Positions 19,159-29,873 of a DNA stretch of 64,000 nt are shown piece by piece (the stretch's first letter is position 1; each line of letters begins with the position of its first letter). The translations under genes and the position numbers were made by a program. The notes beneath the pieces are model-generated. The model was not told the origin of the DNA. It saw only the letters and a list, made by a program, of their open reading frames with translations, and did no database searches. Source of the stretch: Hahella sp. (GTDB lineage: Bacteria > Pseudomonadota > Gammaproteobacteria > Pseudomonadales > Oleiphilaceae); the NCBI GenBank assembly GCA_028280065.1, contig JANQMN010000033.1, forward strand, positions 1 through 64,000. The letters are read 5' to 3'.

Positions 19159-20325
19159 ATGGCAGCGAGCAAACGAAAGAAAAAGGTAGTAGTGGGCCTC
19201 TCCGGCGGTGTCGATTCTTCAGTATCTGCTTACATTCTTAAGGCCATCGGTTATGAAGTGGAAGGTCTCTTCATGAAAAACTGGGATGAGGATGACGGCA
19301 CCGAATACTGCACTGCCATGACTGACTTTGAAGATGCGCTTCGTGTCGCACACAGCCTGGGCATCGACTGCCGCACAGCCAGCTTCTCCAGCGAGTATTG
19401 GGACCGCGTTTTCGAACACTTTCTTGATGAGTACCGCGCAGGGCGAACCCCTAATCCCGACATTTTGTGCAACAAAGAAATAAAGTTCAAAGCCTTTCTC
19501 GACCATGCGATGACGCTAGGGGCGGATTTCATTGCGACCGGACACTATGCGCAAAGAACTTCAATTAACCGGCAAACAGTATTAGTTAAAGGCAGCGACC
19601 CATCTAAAGAGCAAAGTTATTTTCTTCACACTGTCCCGGAAGCGGCACTGGCTAAAACGTTGTTTCCAGTCGGCGGCCTTGTTAAGCCGGAAGTCCGAAA
19701 GATTGCCCGGAAACAAGAGCTGGCAACCCATGACAAGAAGGACAGTACCGGCATCTGTTTTATCGGTGAACGAAAATTCACCGACTTCTTAAGACAGTAC
19801 ATCCCCGCGAAACCGGGACCGATCGTCACCGAATTCGGCGATAAAATTGGCACCCACCAAGGCTTGATGTACCACACCATTGGCCAGCGTCAAGGATTAG
19901 GCATCGGCGGCTTAAAAAACTACGGGGAGGAGCCATGGTATGTTATCGGTAAAGATCTTACCGGCAACCGCCTGATTGTTGCTCAGGGCAGCCAGCATCC
20001 AGGTTTGTTTCAGCAGCGACTCGTTGCCCACAAACTGGATTGGATCAATGCTCCGGAAACATTGCCCGTGAATTCTCAGGGACAAATGCACTGTTTCGCC
20101 AAAACCCGCTATCGTCAGCCCGATCAAGCGTGCACCTTAACTTTTCATCAGGATTCCGTGGTTGTCGATTTCGCTCGGCCGCAACGGGCCATCACCCCGG
20201 GACAGTCGGTGGTTTTTTATGATGGACTCCGCTGTCTAGGCGGAGGCATTATTGGCATTGAAGGCAGTTTAACCGATAGCGCCTCCCGAACTGACCATTC
20301 AAAAGCCGTAGAGGAAAAACTTTAA
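19159..20325 (+). CDS. mnmA: tRNA-specific 2-thiouridylase MnmA
   Basis: ATP-dependent thiolation of U34 in Glu, Gln and Lys tRNAs. PP-loop [18 protein letters not shown] at the start; catalytic Cys in [16 protein letters not shown] and the second catalytic Cys in [21 protein letters not shown] and the C-terminal beta-barrel follow. 388 residues, full length. A TTG at 19153 is in frame but ATG 19159 is the natural start. The stop is followed one base later by the hflD start, so the two are translationally linked. Sulfur would come from a Tus-type relay not seen here. Confidence 0.97.
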   Translation: MAASKRKKKVVVGLSGGVDSSVSAYILKAIGYEVEGLFMKNWDEDDGTEYCTAMTDFEDALRVAHSLGIDCRTASFSSEYWDRVFEHFLDEYRAGRTPNPDILCNKEIKFKAFLDHAMTLGADFIATGHYAQRTSINRQTVLVKGSDPSKEQSYFLHTVPEAALAKTLFPVGGLVKPEVRKIARKQELATHDKKDSTGICFIGERKFTDFLRQYIPAKPGPIVTEFGDKIGTHQGLMYHTIGQRQGLGIGGLKNYGEEPWYVIGKDLTGNRLIVAQGSQHPGLFQQRLVAHKLDWINAPETLPVNSQGQMHCFAKTRYRQPDQACTLTFHQDSVVVDFARPQRAITPGQSVVFYDGLRCLGGGIIGIEGSLTDSASRTDHSKAVEEKL

Positions 20326-20326
20326 C

Positions 20327-22373
<2,047 letters not shown>

Positions 22374-22381
22374 TCCGTGAC

Positions 22382-23590
22382 GTGCTGCAAAAGTTAGGAT
22401 CCATCGACACCGACGACTTTCTGGCCAACTATTGGCAGAAGCAACCCATGCTGATCCGTCGGCTCTACCCGGATATCCAATGCCCGGTGGACGCTAATGA
22501 CTTGGCCGGGCTCGCCCTTGAAGAAGAAGTCGAATCGCGAATAGTGTATCGCGAGCTGGACGGACTGCCCTGGCAATTACAACAAGGACCTTTCACTGAG
22601 CAGGTCCTCAATAACTTGCCCGCTAAAAACTGGACTTTGCTAATTCAAGGCTTGGATCATTGGGTGCCGGAATGTGCAGACCTGTTAGACGATTTTCGTT
22701 TCCTGCCCAATTGGCGGATTGACGATCTGATGGCAAGCTTCGCTCCCGAAGGCGGCAGCGTAGGCCCGCATTATGACTTTTACGATGTCTTTCTCCTGCA
22801 AATGCAGGGAAGACGTCGCTGGCAAGTTGGTCCGCTTTGCGATGCTGACAGCGCGCGACTCACCGGCACGCCATTAAGAATATTGGCGGATATGCCTGTC
22901 ACCGAAGAATGGGTATTAGAACCAGGCGATTGCCTGTACCTTCCACCACAAGTCGCACACTATGGCGAGGCACTCGACAGGTGTATGACGTTTTCCATCG
23001 GCTTCCGATCACCCCGGTATGACGAGTTACTTTCGTCGTTAGCAGATACGCTCTGTGATTCAGCGGCGAATCAACGCCATTTGGCTGATGGGATTTCGAA
23101 ACAACAAACCAATCCAGGCGAAATTCAACGAAGCCTTATCGATTATTTGCAAAACAGGATTATAGATCAGCTAACGGATAGCGAGTTTCTTGCCGAATGG
23201 TTCAGCAACTTTGTTACCGGCCCTAAAAACACCTCCATAGTGATGCCCCTGGAAGAAACAGACCATGTGACCATAAATGACCTGCGCGAGGCGTTGCAAT
23301 CAACCGGCAGCCAATGGCGGTGGAATGAAGGTTCACGCTACACTTATGTAATGCCCGCGACCCCCGGCGCTAAGCTGGTTTTTTCGGTTGACGGGGAATC
23401 CATTGATTTTACTGAGGCCGACCTCCCTTGGATTCGCCTATTGTGTGCAGGCAATCGGGTTGACAGCATGACCCTGAGGGAGTTAACTCAATCTAAACAG
23501 CAATTAGAAACTCTGGTCCAACTCGTAAATAAAGGCAGCCTGCTCTTGATTAAAGATAGCGGGTTGAACCAAGACAGCGGACACAATTAA
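22382..23590 (+). CDS. roxA: Ribosomal protein uL16 arginine hydroxylase (RoxA/YcfD)
   Basis: 2-oxoglutarate/Fe(II) oxygenase of the JmjC-like cupin fold that hydroxylates an Arg of ribosomal protein L16 in E. coli. Metal-binding HxD is GPHYDFYD (His130, Asp132) and the distal His lies in YLPPQVAHYGEAL; QMQGRRRWQVG contributes the 2-oxoglutarate site. 402 residues with the C-terminal winged-helix dimerisation part. GTG start 8 bp after purB; followed at 4 bp by the GNAT gene, so all four genes from mnmA look like one operon. Confidence 0.9.
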   Translation: MLQKLGSIDTDDFLANYWQKQPMLIRRLYPDIQCPVDANDLAGLALEEEVESRIVYRELDGLPWQLQQGPFTEQVLNNLPAKNWTLLIQGLDHWVPECADLLDDFRFLPNWRIDDLMASFAPEGGSVGPHYDFYDVFLLQMQGRRRWQVGPLCDADSARLTGTPLRILADMPVTEEWVLEPGDCLYLPPQVAHYGEALDRCMTFSIGFRSPRYDELLSSLADTLCDSAANQRHLADGISKQQTNPGEIQRSLIDYLQNRIIDQLTDSEFLAEWFSNFVTGPKNTSIVMPLEETDHVTINDLREALQSTGSQWRWNEGSRYTYVMPATPGAKLVFSVDGESIDFTEADLPWIRLLCAGNRVDSMTLRELTQSKQQLETLVQLVNKGSLLLIKDSGLNQDSGHN

Positions 23591-23594
23591 GCGC

Positions 23595-24554
23595 ATGACA
23601 CTGAAATACACTGACATTACGACCTGGCAGGAAAGCGAAGCCGACCTACGAGCAATTCGGCACCAGGTATTCGTCATCGAGCAATCCTGCCCGCCCGAAG
23701 AAGAATGGGACGCGTTCGACCAGGAAGCGACCCATTTTTTAGTCAAGGATGCGGAAGGAAATGTTTATGCCACCGCGCGACTGATTATCGATCGAGAGAA
23801 CCCCAAACAAGCCAGAATCGGTCGATTTGCGGTCTACGCCCAATATCGCGGACAGGGTTTAGCCCGGCAACTGGTAAAATATGTAATCGCCTATGCCCGT
23901 TCACAGGGCTTTCTGGATTTGACCCTGAGTGCACAGACCTATATCCGTAAACTGTACACAGAATTTGGTTTTGAGCCGGTTGGCGAAGAGTACGAAGAAG
24001 TCGGCATTCCGCACATCAAAATGCATATACAACTAGCCCAAGGCAAGATCAAAACCCCGCTGCAGCTGGTGGACGATGATACCGTGCACCGATTTAACAG
24101 CCGCACCGGTTATATGGACCACTTGATTCCACTCTTGGATCAGGCAAAACATAGCCTGCTGATTCTTACGCAGGATCTGGAAAAAGGAACATTGGATCAC
24201 CCTAAAGCGCTCGATGCGATATCGGCACTGGCACGCAAAAGTCGCTCAACTTTCGTAAAAATCCTGTTGCAGGATCCAAAACCAGCGGTGGAGAGCAGCA
24301 ACCGATTACTCAAACTTGTTCGTCGGCTTACCACTTCCATAGAAATTAAGATGCTCAATCCGGAGGTCGAATTTCCGGCACAGGTTTTTGTCTTAGTCGA
24401 CGACAGAGGCATTATCCTCCGCCACCATCACGAGTCCTGGGAGGGCTTTTGCTGCTATAACGATCCCGGGACAGTTAAACGCATGGCAGATGACTTTCAC
24501 CAACTGATGGTGCATGGCCAGATTGCCCAAGAACTGCGCCAGTTTTCACTCTAA
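23595..24554 (+). CDS. GNAT acetyltransferase with extra C-terminal domain (DUF7931-like)
   Basis: Residues 1-150 form an ElaA-like GNAT domain: HQVFVIEQSCPPEEEWD, ATARLII, and the acetyl-CoA loop FAVYAQYRGQGLARQLVKY. Residues 165-319 are a second domain beginning TVHRFNSRTGYMDHLIPLL with LLILTQDLEKGTLDHP, which resembles the phospholipase-D-like fold reported for such fusions but has no full HKD motif visible. Substrate unknown. ATG 4 bp after roxA; the operon is closed by a strong terminator. Confidence 0.82.
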   Translation: MTLKYTDITTWQESEADLRAIRHQVFVIEQSCPPEEEWDAFDQEATHFLVKDAEGNVYATARLIIDRENPKQARIGRFAVYAQYRGQGLARQLVKYVIAYARSQGFLDLTLSAQTYIRKLYTEFGFEPVGEEYEEVGIPHIKMHIQLAQGKIKTPLQLVDDDTVHRFNSRTGYMDHLIPLLDQAKHSLLILTQDLEKGTLDHPKALDAISALARKSRSTFVKILLQDPKPAVESSNRLLKLVRRLTTSIEIKMLNPEVEFPAQVFVLVDDRGIILRHHHESWEGFCCYNDPGTVKRMADDFHQLMVHGQIAQELRQFSL

Positions 24555-24581
24555 TATTGACTGTGGACTTTCCAGCCTTAC

Positions 24582-24609
24582 AAAGACCCGATATTCCTTG
24601 GGTCTTTTC
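24582..24609 (+). terminator. Terminator of the mnmA-roxA operon
   Basis: AAAGACCC (24582-24589) pairs with GGGTCTTT (24600-24607), 10-base loop, then TTC. Classical rho-independent form, although the U-run is short. Confidence 0.75.
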
Positions 24610-24750
24610 ATCACCCACCCGTTCTCTCAAATAGCAATACGCCTATAAACACCTAAAAAACTTGACAGCTTCTTCGCCAAACAATTGACAACTTCAATCT
24701 ATGTTTCATTTAGATGTAATTATCATGAATTTTTTTTGAAAAAAGGGCAA

Positions 24751-25809
24751 ATGCCGGGCACTAATACACCACTATCGTTACAATCTCGTGACGTTTTGAT
24801 GAATCCATGGAAGTTTGTTGTCTTGGCACCACCAAAAAGCCCCTTAAAACTTGAAATTAGCTCCGACTCCGATCAGGGAATAGCCGGTACTACAAAATAT
24901 AATCAACACGAACCGGTTAAGTTCGCTCATTTGGAAGATTCAATTATCGCCTATGAAACTTTTGGCGATTCCCGGCATCCCTTGGTCCTGATGATTATGG
25001 GACTCGGAGCGCAAATGTTGGTCTGGCCCGAGTCGTTATGCCAATTCATCGCGGAACAGGGTTACTTTGTCGTGCGCTTTGATAATCGGGATATCGGTTT
25101 GTCCAGCAAGTGGGAACAGCATAAACCAAAACTAGTTCGCAACTACTGCCGTTCGAAAGTCGGCCTGGCGATAAGCAGCCCTTACCGCTTGGAAGAGATG
25201 GCGAAGGATAGTGTTGCACTGATTCAGCATCTCGGCCACACGGACGCACATATCGTGGGCGCTTCGATGGGTGGGATGATCGCGCAGATCATAGCTGCAA
25301 ATTTCCCTCACCTGACCAGAAGCCTAAGCATTCTGATGTCCGATAGCGGATACACCGGAATACCGGCTATTAATCTCAAGCTGGGACTATGCCTGCTCGG
25401 CAAAAGCAACTCCTCTAATTGCGCAGCCAAACAACTGGAACATAGAATCAGCCTTATTCGCGCAATCGGCAGTAAGACCTACCCGACATGCAGCAGCCTT
25501 TTACGAGACCGCGTCGAAAAGGTGATGACGCGGAATACCGATGACACACCGGGAACCCGAAGGCAATGCACCGCTTTGTTAGCAACAGGCAGTTTGGAAT
25601 CCATGCAAAGGCACATACGAAAATCCACACTCGTCATCCATGGCGATGAGGACAGATTGATCCCTTTTCAACGGGGACTGGGCATATCCCAACGCATACA
25701 GCGTTCCAGGTTTGAACTCGTCGCCGGAATGGGCCATGACTTCCCTCCCCCGCTCATTGCCAGACTGGGACGTTCAATCAGCAGCCATCTACTAGGTTCC
25801 GAGGAATAA
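24751..25809 (+). CDS. Alpha/beta hydrolase
   Basis: Alpha/beta-hydrolase fold enzyme, substrate unknown. The oxyanion region is PLVLMIMGLGAQMLVWPE, the strand FVVRFDNRDIGLSSK is typical, the nucleophile elbow is VGASMGGMIAQ (Ser), the acid lies near IHGDEDRLIPF and the catalytic His in GMGHDFPPP. It resembles the rifampicin-exporter/aclacinomycin-esterase-like hydrolase group. The reading frame is open from a TTG at 24685, but that codon begins a TTGACA that looks like a -35 element; ATG 24751 has AAAAGGG in front. The residues before about 85 are not conserved, so a later start (ATG 24799) is possible. A terminator follows the stop directly. Confidence 0.82.
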   Translation: MPGTNTPLSLQSRDVLMNPWKFVVLAPPKSPLKLEISSDSDQGIAGTTKYNQHEPVKFAHLEDSIIAYETFGDSRHPLVLMIMGLGAQMLVWPESLCQFIAEQGYFVVRFDNRDIGLSSKWEQHKPKLVRNYCRSKVGLAISSPYRLEEMAKDSVALIQHLGHTDAHIVGASMGGMIAQIIAANFPHLTRSLSILMSDSGYTGIPAINLKLGLCLLGKSNSSNCAAKQLEHRISLIRAIGSKTYPTCSSLLRDRVEKVMTRNTDDTPGTRRQCTALLATGSLESMQRHIRKSTLVIHGDEDRLIPFQRGLGISQRIQRSRFELVAGMGHDFPPPLIARLGRSISSHLLGSEE

Positions 25810-25847
25810 AAAAGGCCGCCGGGATCTTTCCTGCGGCAGCCCTTTTC
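25807..25847. terminator. Bidirectional terminator
   Basis: A-run, then GGCCGCCGGGA, loop, TCCTGCGGC and CCCTTTT; imperfect GC-rich stem between the convergent hydrolase and chalcone-isomerase-like genes. Confidence 0.7.
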
Positions 25848-25864
25848 TTGTTTTATAGCAGATA

Positions 25865-26434
25865 TTAACTTTCGCCAAGCATTGCCTTTTTCAAGCTTTC
25901 TTGAGCAGGGTTATCCGACAGCCAAATACCAAACAAGGCTTCTTTGAATGCCATGCCACCGCCAACGGTGTCTAACAACTCTTCGTTCTTGTAGACTTCC
26001 ACGCCTTTACCAGGCACATATACCAGATCGAAAACGTCATTCTCTAAAATTTCTTCTTCAAACGCGCCCATAAACTGATCGATTTCAGTTTTGATTGGAG
26101 ATGTATCGCCATTCGTGGCGTTTTGGAAGCCTTCCATAGTCGCATTTACCATTTTCTCACTGGTCACCATGCTGGAAATCATATGCAGCTTGATCGCCAT
26201 AGGCTCGTCGGCCTTCACGATTTCATTGGCAGATTGCTTGGCTTCCGGCAGGTAAAGTCCACCAATGTATACGTCGATGAACCATTTGGAGCGTACGCCG
26301 GCACCATTCAGCATCAGCTCAGAGCCTGTAGAGGCTTCCAAGGCATCCGGAATCTCAACATCAGCAACAGTAGCTGCATTGGAAAGCGGGCTAAGCGCGA
26401 GAGTGAGCGCTGCAGCGGTCAGTAATTTTTTCAT
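25865..26434 (-). CDS. Secreted chalcone-isomerase-like protein
   Basis: A 189-residue protein with a Sec signal peptide (MKKLLTAAALTLALS, cleavage near SNA/ATV) and the bacterial chalcone isomerase-like domain: GSELMLNGAGVRSKWFIDVY, then GGLYLPEAKQSANEIV, and the closing FKEALFGIWLSDNPAQESLK. Bacterial members are periplasmic and not thought to isomerise chalcones; a lipid or fatty-acid-binding role has been suggested for the fold. AGGGATG precedes the ATG. Monocistronic between a bidirectional terminator and a 365-bp gap after rpoS. Confidence 0.85.
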   Translation of the reverse strand: MKKLLTAAALTLALSPLSNAATVADVEIPDALEASTGSELMLNGAGVRSKWFIDVYIGGLYLPEAKQSANEIVKADEPMAIKLHMISSMVTSEKMVNATMEGFQNATNGDTSPIKTEIDQFMGAFEEEILENDVFDLVYVPGKGVEVYKNEELLDTVGGGMAFKEALFGIWLSDNPAQESLKKAMLGES

Positions 26435-26540
26435 AAGTCATCCCTATATTTCTTTAGTTTGAGGTTATAGTCGATCAACTTTATCGTTGACTCTTGGTTT
26501 TATTTCTTCTTATTTTGAGCGCTCTAATACGAGAAACCCA

Positions 26541-26641
26541 TGGCCGGGCATCGCTCTCTGTCTAAGGGAATCCACGCGTATCGGCGGCGGATTGAAAGCA
26601 TTATAAGTCGCCGCTTAAGAGGAGGGATACAGCCCCGGCCA
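26541..26641. ncRNA. Candidate structured RNA or leader (strand unknown)
   Basis: An outer stem TGGCCGGG (26541-26548) / CCCGGCCA (26634-26641) is perfect over 8 bp and encloses an inner stem GCGGCG (26584-26589) / CGCCGC (26609-26614). Read on the plus strand it holds several GGA motifs (AAGGGA, AGGAGGGA); read on minus it would be the 5' leader of the chalcone-isomerase-like gene. In Pseudomonas the sRNA rsmZ lies next to rpoS, but no GacA box is visible here. Nested complementarity is seen; expression is inference. Confidence 0.25.
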
Positions 26642-26722
26642 ACACTCTTGGGGAACTGTGAACTGGTTTGCAATCAATTGCTTATGCATGTGAGCTCAGT
26701 CAAATTTTGCTTTTGCCCGGCA

Positions 26723-26746
26723 CAAAAAACCCCGTGGACAACGGGG
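26723..26746 (-). terminator. rpoS terminator
   Basis: On the minus strand CCCCGT-loop-ACGGGG is followed by TTTTTT; it starts 54 bp beyond the rpoS stop. Confidence 0.85.
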
Positions 26747-26799
26747 CTCTTCGATTGGTTAAGGTGTTAACGATGTCACTAAAACATCAAATCAACCCC

Positions 26800-27792
26800 T
26801 TACTTGAACAATGTATCGCCGGATAAACCTTCTTTTTCCAGCAACTCACGCATTCTCTTCAATGCCTCTACTTGAATCTGCCGTACACGCTCACGGGTAA
26901 GGCCAATTTCCTGACCAACTTCCTCTAAAGTACTCATAGGGTAACCACGAAGACCAAAACGGCGCGCAATGACTTCCTGCTGCTTGTCGGACAGTTGGTT
27001 TAACCAGCGATCCAGACAACCCCGCAAGTCGGTATCCTGCAGTACTTCAGCAGGGTCGTTGCTAGCTTCGTCGGCAACGGTATCGAGGAGGGATTTATCG
27101 GAATTAGCGCCGACTGGTGAATCGACGGAAGTGATTTTTTCGTTAAGGCCAAGCATGCGTTTGACATCTTTGACCGGTTTTTCGAGCAATTCGGCAATTT
27201 CTTCGGCGCTGGGCTCATGATCAAGCTTCTGAGTAAGCTCTCGCGCTGCCCGCAAATAAACATTGAGCTCCTTTACTACATGAATCGGCAGCCGGATCGT
27301 TCGGGTTTGATTCATAATCGCCCGTTCGATGGTTTGCCGGATCCACCAGGTCGCATAGGTAGAAAAGCGGAATCCGCGTTCGGGATCAAACTTTTCAACG
27401 GCACGGATCAGACCAAGATTACCTTCTTCGATGAGATCGAGCAGACTCAATCCACGATTCACATAACGGCGCGCAATTTTTACGACCAAGCGCAAATTGC
27501 TTTCAATCATGCGCTTGCGCCCTTTTTCCTCGCCCTTACGCGCCAGGCGGGCATAGTAAACTTCTTCTTCGGGTGTCAGTAACGGCGAAAAACCGATTTC
27601 ATTCAGATAAATCTGGGTTGCATCAATGTTACGGTAAGATTGGCCTTCGGTAAGCTGGAACCGCCCACTTTTAGCCTTGTCTATGGATACAACGGTCTCA
27701 AACTCCTCCTCACTATCCTCCATGTCATTCATGGACATCTCGAATTCATCATAGGAAATATCTTCTGCGAACGCTTCTCTTTCTGCTGCCAT
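26800..27792 (-). CDS. rpoS: RNA polymerase sigma factor RpoS
   Basis: Stationary-phase/general stress sigma factor. Region 1.2 begins [20 protein letters not shown]; region 2 has [19 protein letters not shown] and [20 protein letters not shown]; region 3 follows [14 protein letters not shown]; region 4 has [20 protein letters not shown], the -35-binding helix-turn-helix. 330 residues matches RpoS, and the acidic N-terminus (residues 1-45) without the large region-1.1 insert of RpoD excludes the housekeeping factor. It follows nlpD by 65 bp, the standard order, so a main promoter is expected inside nlpD. Confidence 0.97.
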   Translation of the reverse strand: MAAEREAFAEDISYDEFEMSMNDMEDSEEEFETVVSIDKAKSGRFQLTEGQSYRNIDATQIYLNEIGFSPLLTPEEEVYYARLARKGEEKGRKRMIESNLRLVVKIARRYVNRGLSLLDLIEEGNLGLIRAVEKFDPERGFRFSTYATWWIRQTIERAIMNQTRTIRLPIHVVKELNVYLRAARELTQKLDHEPSAEEIAELLEKPVKDVKRMLGLNEKITSVDSPVGANSDKSLLDTVADEASNDPAEVLQDTDLRGCLDRWLNQLSDKQQEVIARRFGLRGYPMSTLEEVGQEIGLTRERVRQIQVEALKRMRELLEKEGLSGDTLFK

Positions 27793-27814
27793 GATAATAG
27801 TACCCTGCTATAGG

Positions 27815-27828
27815 CTCCCGTCCGGGAG
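27815..27828 (-). promoter_or_regulatory. Short hairpin in the rpoS leader
   Basis: CTCCCG/CGGGAG is a perfect 6-bp dyad between nlpD and rpoS, about 20 bp before the rpoS ATG. It could affect ribosome access; it is much shorter than the E. coli rpoS leader structure. Confidence 0.3.
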
Positions 27829-27857
27829 TAATATTTTATGCACTTGCATACGCAAGC

Positions 27858-28649
27858 TTATCTTTTTGGTAGGTAATGTAGAGGATTGACAGGTTTTCCG
27901 TTTTTTCTTATTTCAAAGTGCAGCTTTGATATTTTAGTTCCTGAGTCCCCTAGTTCGGCAATCACTTGTCCCGTTTTAACTAAGTCTCCTTCTTTTACAA
28001 ACATCCTTCGATTGTGCGCATAAGCGCTAAGGTAGGTTTCGTTGTGATTCACAATCACCAGGTTTCCGTAACCCAACAGGCCGCTTCCTGCGTATACCAC
28101 TTCACCTTGCGCTGCCGCTCTGACCGGATCGCCGATATTGCCGCGAATATCAATACCCTTGTTGATATCGCCCGCGACATTAAATCTTTCAATAATCGGG
28201 CCAGTATGAGGCCACGACCATTTCACCTTACCCTTGAGTGTCGGTTTGTAAACTTTGGCAACAGGCGTTTGTATCTTTTTGTTAACGGCAGGCTTTTCAA
28301 CCTTAGTCGTAGGGGTTTTTACGGACCTTTTCGTCTCCGTCTTCTTAGAATCAGCAACTTGCCTGGTTTTTTTAACGTAGCCCTTCGGAACCGAAAGGTC
28401 GACCTTCTGCCCCGGATAGATATTGTAAGGCGCTTTTATACCGTTGATGTCCGCTAATTCTTCATAGTCCCTGCCATACCGCCAGGCAATGGAATACAGG
28501 GTATCGCCGCCTTCAACAACATGAACTCCCCAATACACGGGAGGATTGAAGCGTTTGTCCTGATATACCTCGGTAGGTGTACAAGCCGGTAAAAGGGAGA
28601 GAAGGAACCCGATAACAACAAAGCGCAAAAGATTAGGTAGAAAAATCAC
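27858..28649 (-). CDS. nlpD: Murein hydrolase activator NlpD (LysM + M23 lipoprotein)
   Basis: Lipoprotein that activates a cell-wall amidase at division. A hydrophobic signal ends in the lipobox LLPAC; a LysM domain follows (GVHVVEGGDTLYSIAWRYG ... YPGQKVDL), then a Lys/Thr/Pro-rich linker, and a C-terminal M23-like domain (KGIDIRGNIGDPVRAAAQGE, GNLVIVNHNETYLSAYAHN, LHFEIRKNGKPVNP). The first metal-binding His of active M23 enzymes is replaced (KGIDI instead of the HxxxD form), as in NlpD/EnvC activators. The frame is open to GTG 28766, but those 39 residues are not signal-like, so I start at GTG 28649; no ribosome binding site decides it. Confidence 0.92.
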   Translation of the reverse strand: MIFLPNLLRFVVIGFLLSLLPACTPTEVYQDKRFNPPVYWGVHVVEGGDTLYSIAWRYGRDYEELADINGIKAPYNIYPGQKVDLSVPKGYVKKTRQVADSKKTETKRSVKTPTTKVEKPAVNKKIQTPVAKVYKPTLKGKVKWSWPHTGPIIERFNVAGDINKGIDIRGNIGDPVRAAAQGEVVYAGSGLLGYGNLVIVNHNETYLSAYAHNRRMFVKEGDLVKTGQVIAELGDSGTKISKLHFEIRKNGKPVNPLHYLPKR

Positions 28650-28890
28650 CCAGTCGACAGGAGGCAGAATTGGAACAATTTTAAATGCATAACCAGTGCC
28701 AAACAAAGGATACAGTCTGTTACAAAAATCGATTTTCCTGGCTCTGGCTTGTTCCACATCCACCACTTTTAAAAATAAAAAGTAATTAAGGGAGCTTTTT
28801 TAATTCCATTAATTTACATACAGTTCGAGAAAGATTCCCTAAGTGATTAAAATATTGACATATTCCAATTGGTTATAAATGAAGCATGAA

Positions 28891-28948
28891 GTGTTACCAA
28901 CACCTAAGCGTTACCCCAGGTAACAACAGAGTGGCATTTTGGTAACAC
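28891..28948. promoter_or_regulatory. Nested inverted repeats with four GTTACC/GGTAAC sites
   Basis: GTGTTACC (28891-28898) mirrors GGTAACAC (28941-28948), and inside them GTTACC-CCA-GGTAAC (28910-28924) is a perfect odd-centred palindrome. The block starts 11 bp from the DUF368 stop, upstream of nlpD. It could be a paired operator for the nlpD-rpoS unit or a folded RNA ending the pcm-DUF368 transcript; it has no U-tract. Confidence 0.4.
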
Positions 28949-28958
28949 GTACTGTGTA

Positions 28959-29873
28959 TTACTTTTGTGAACCAGTTCCGATTTTCTCCAAAATAATAAC
29001 CATTACAGCACCGGCAATTGCCAGGGCAAGCACGCCCCCGAGCATTGAAGGCTCACCGGTGAACGCTTCATACCTATCCGGCCAAAGGTTTTTCTGCACA
29101 ACCGGAATAGAAGCGCCATGTTGATCGATTCGATATTCCGTCGTGTATTTCCATGGCCACACCTTGCTTAATGCACCGATCATAAATCCTGTCAGTACAG
29201 CCATGGTGAGATCATGGAATCGCGCCAAGAGCCAATTCAACAAATGCGTAAAAGCGATCAGCCCCACTAAGCAGCCGCTGGCAAAAACGGATAAGGCCAC
29301 TACATCCAGAGATTTCACCGCATCCAAAACCGGCGTGTACATACCTAATAATAGCAACAAAAAACTGCCTGAAACGCCAGGAAGCACCATGGCGCAAATG
29401 GCGATGGCGCCGCAGATAAAGAGATTAGGAAAGGACGGCTGCAGAACCGAAGGACTCATCGTAGTAATCGCATAGGCCGCAACGATACCAAACACCAGAT
29501 AAATGATGTGGTTGAGCTGCTTTTTGCGGATAGCCTTCGCCACAAACCAGATGGAACCGACGATTAAGCCAAAGAAAAATCCCCAAATCAAACTGGGATA
29601 CTGCGCCAACAAGAAACTGATGAGCCTTGCCAGGGAAAAGACGCTGGTTAGGATTCCGGCGAACAACAGCAATAAAAATGTACCGTCTACTTTCTGCCAG
29701 ACCGCCAAGAATCCTTGCTTCCTCCATACAACAAACAATCCTGGCGATACTTGGGCTATCGCATGGATAAGACGTTCATAAATACCGGTAATGAAAGCAA
29801 TGGTGCCGCCGGAAACACCCGGGACAATATCCGCAGCGCCCATCGCAAAGCCTTTTAAATAGATTTTCCACAT
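28959..29873 (-). CDS. DUF368 family polyprenyl-phosphate transporter (PopT-like)
   Basis: Inner-membrane protein of 304 residues with about eight hydrophobic segments. The defining motif AADIVPGVSGGTIAFI appears near residue 12, with a second inverted copy MVLPGVSGSFLLLLLGMY in the middle. DUF368 proteins have been shown to help return undecaprenyl phosphate to the cytoplasmic face, so it may supply lipid carrier to peptidoglycan and to the EPS of this strain. Its start overlaps the pcm stop (TGATG), so it is translated with pcm. Its position between pcm and nlpD interrupts the usual pcm-nlpD neighbourhood. Confidence 0.88.
   Translation of the reverse strand: MWKIYLKGFAMGAADIVPGVSGGTIAFITGIYERLIHAIAQVSPGLFVVWRKQGFLAVWQKVDGTFLLLLFAGILTSVFSLARLISFLLAQYPSLIWGFFFGLIVGSIWFVAKAIRKKQLNHIIYLVFGIVAAYAITTMSPSVLQPSFPNLFICGAIAICAMVLPGVSGSFLLLLLGMYTPVLDAVKSLDVVALSVFASGCLVGLIAFTHLLNWLLARFHDLTMAVLTGFMIGALSKVWPWKYTTEYRIDQHGASIPVVQKNLWPDRYEAFTGEPSMLGGVLALAIAGAVMVIILEKIGTGSQK

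Larger units (their letters stand above)
26435..26799. other. Intergenic region downstream of rpoS
   Basis: 365 bp without a convincing protein gene. It contains the rpoS terminator (26723-26746), a two-stem dyad structure (26541-26641, listed separately), the palindrome GAGCGCTC at 26517-26524 and, on the minus strand, a TATAAT at 26605-26600 that lacks a -35. A plus-strand frame of 76 codons at 26540 has no recognisable features and I do not call it. Confidence 0.5.

Noticed and set aside
26540-26770. 76-codon plus-strand frame downstream of rpoS
   Set aside because: No recognisable domain and no clear ribosome binding site; it runs across the rpoS terminator and the inverted repeats, so it looks like chance.
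26435-26799. rsmZ-type sRNA next to rpoS
   Set aside because: No TGTAAG-N-CTTACA activation box and no plus-strand terminator with a U-run; kept only as a low-confidence structured segment.
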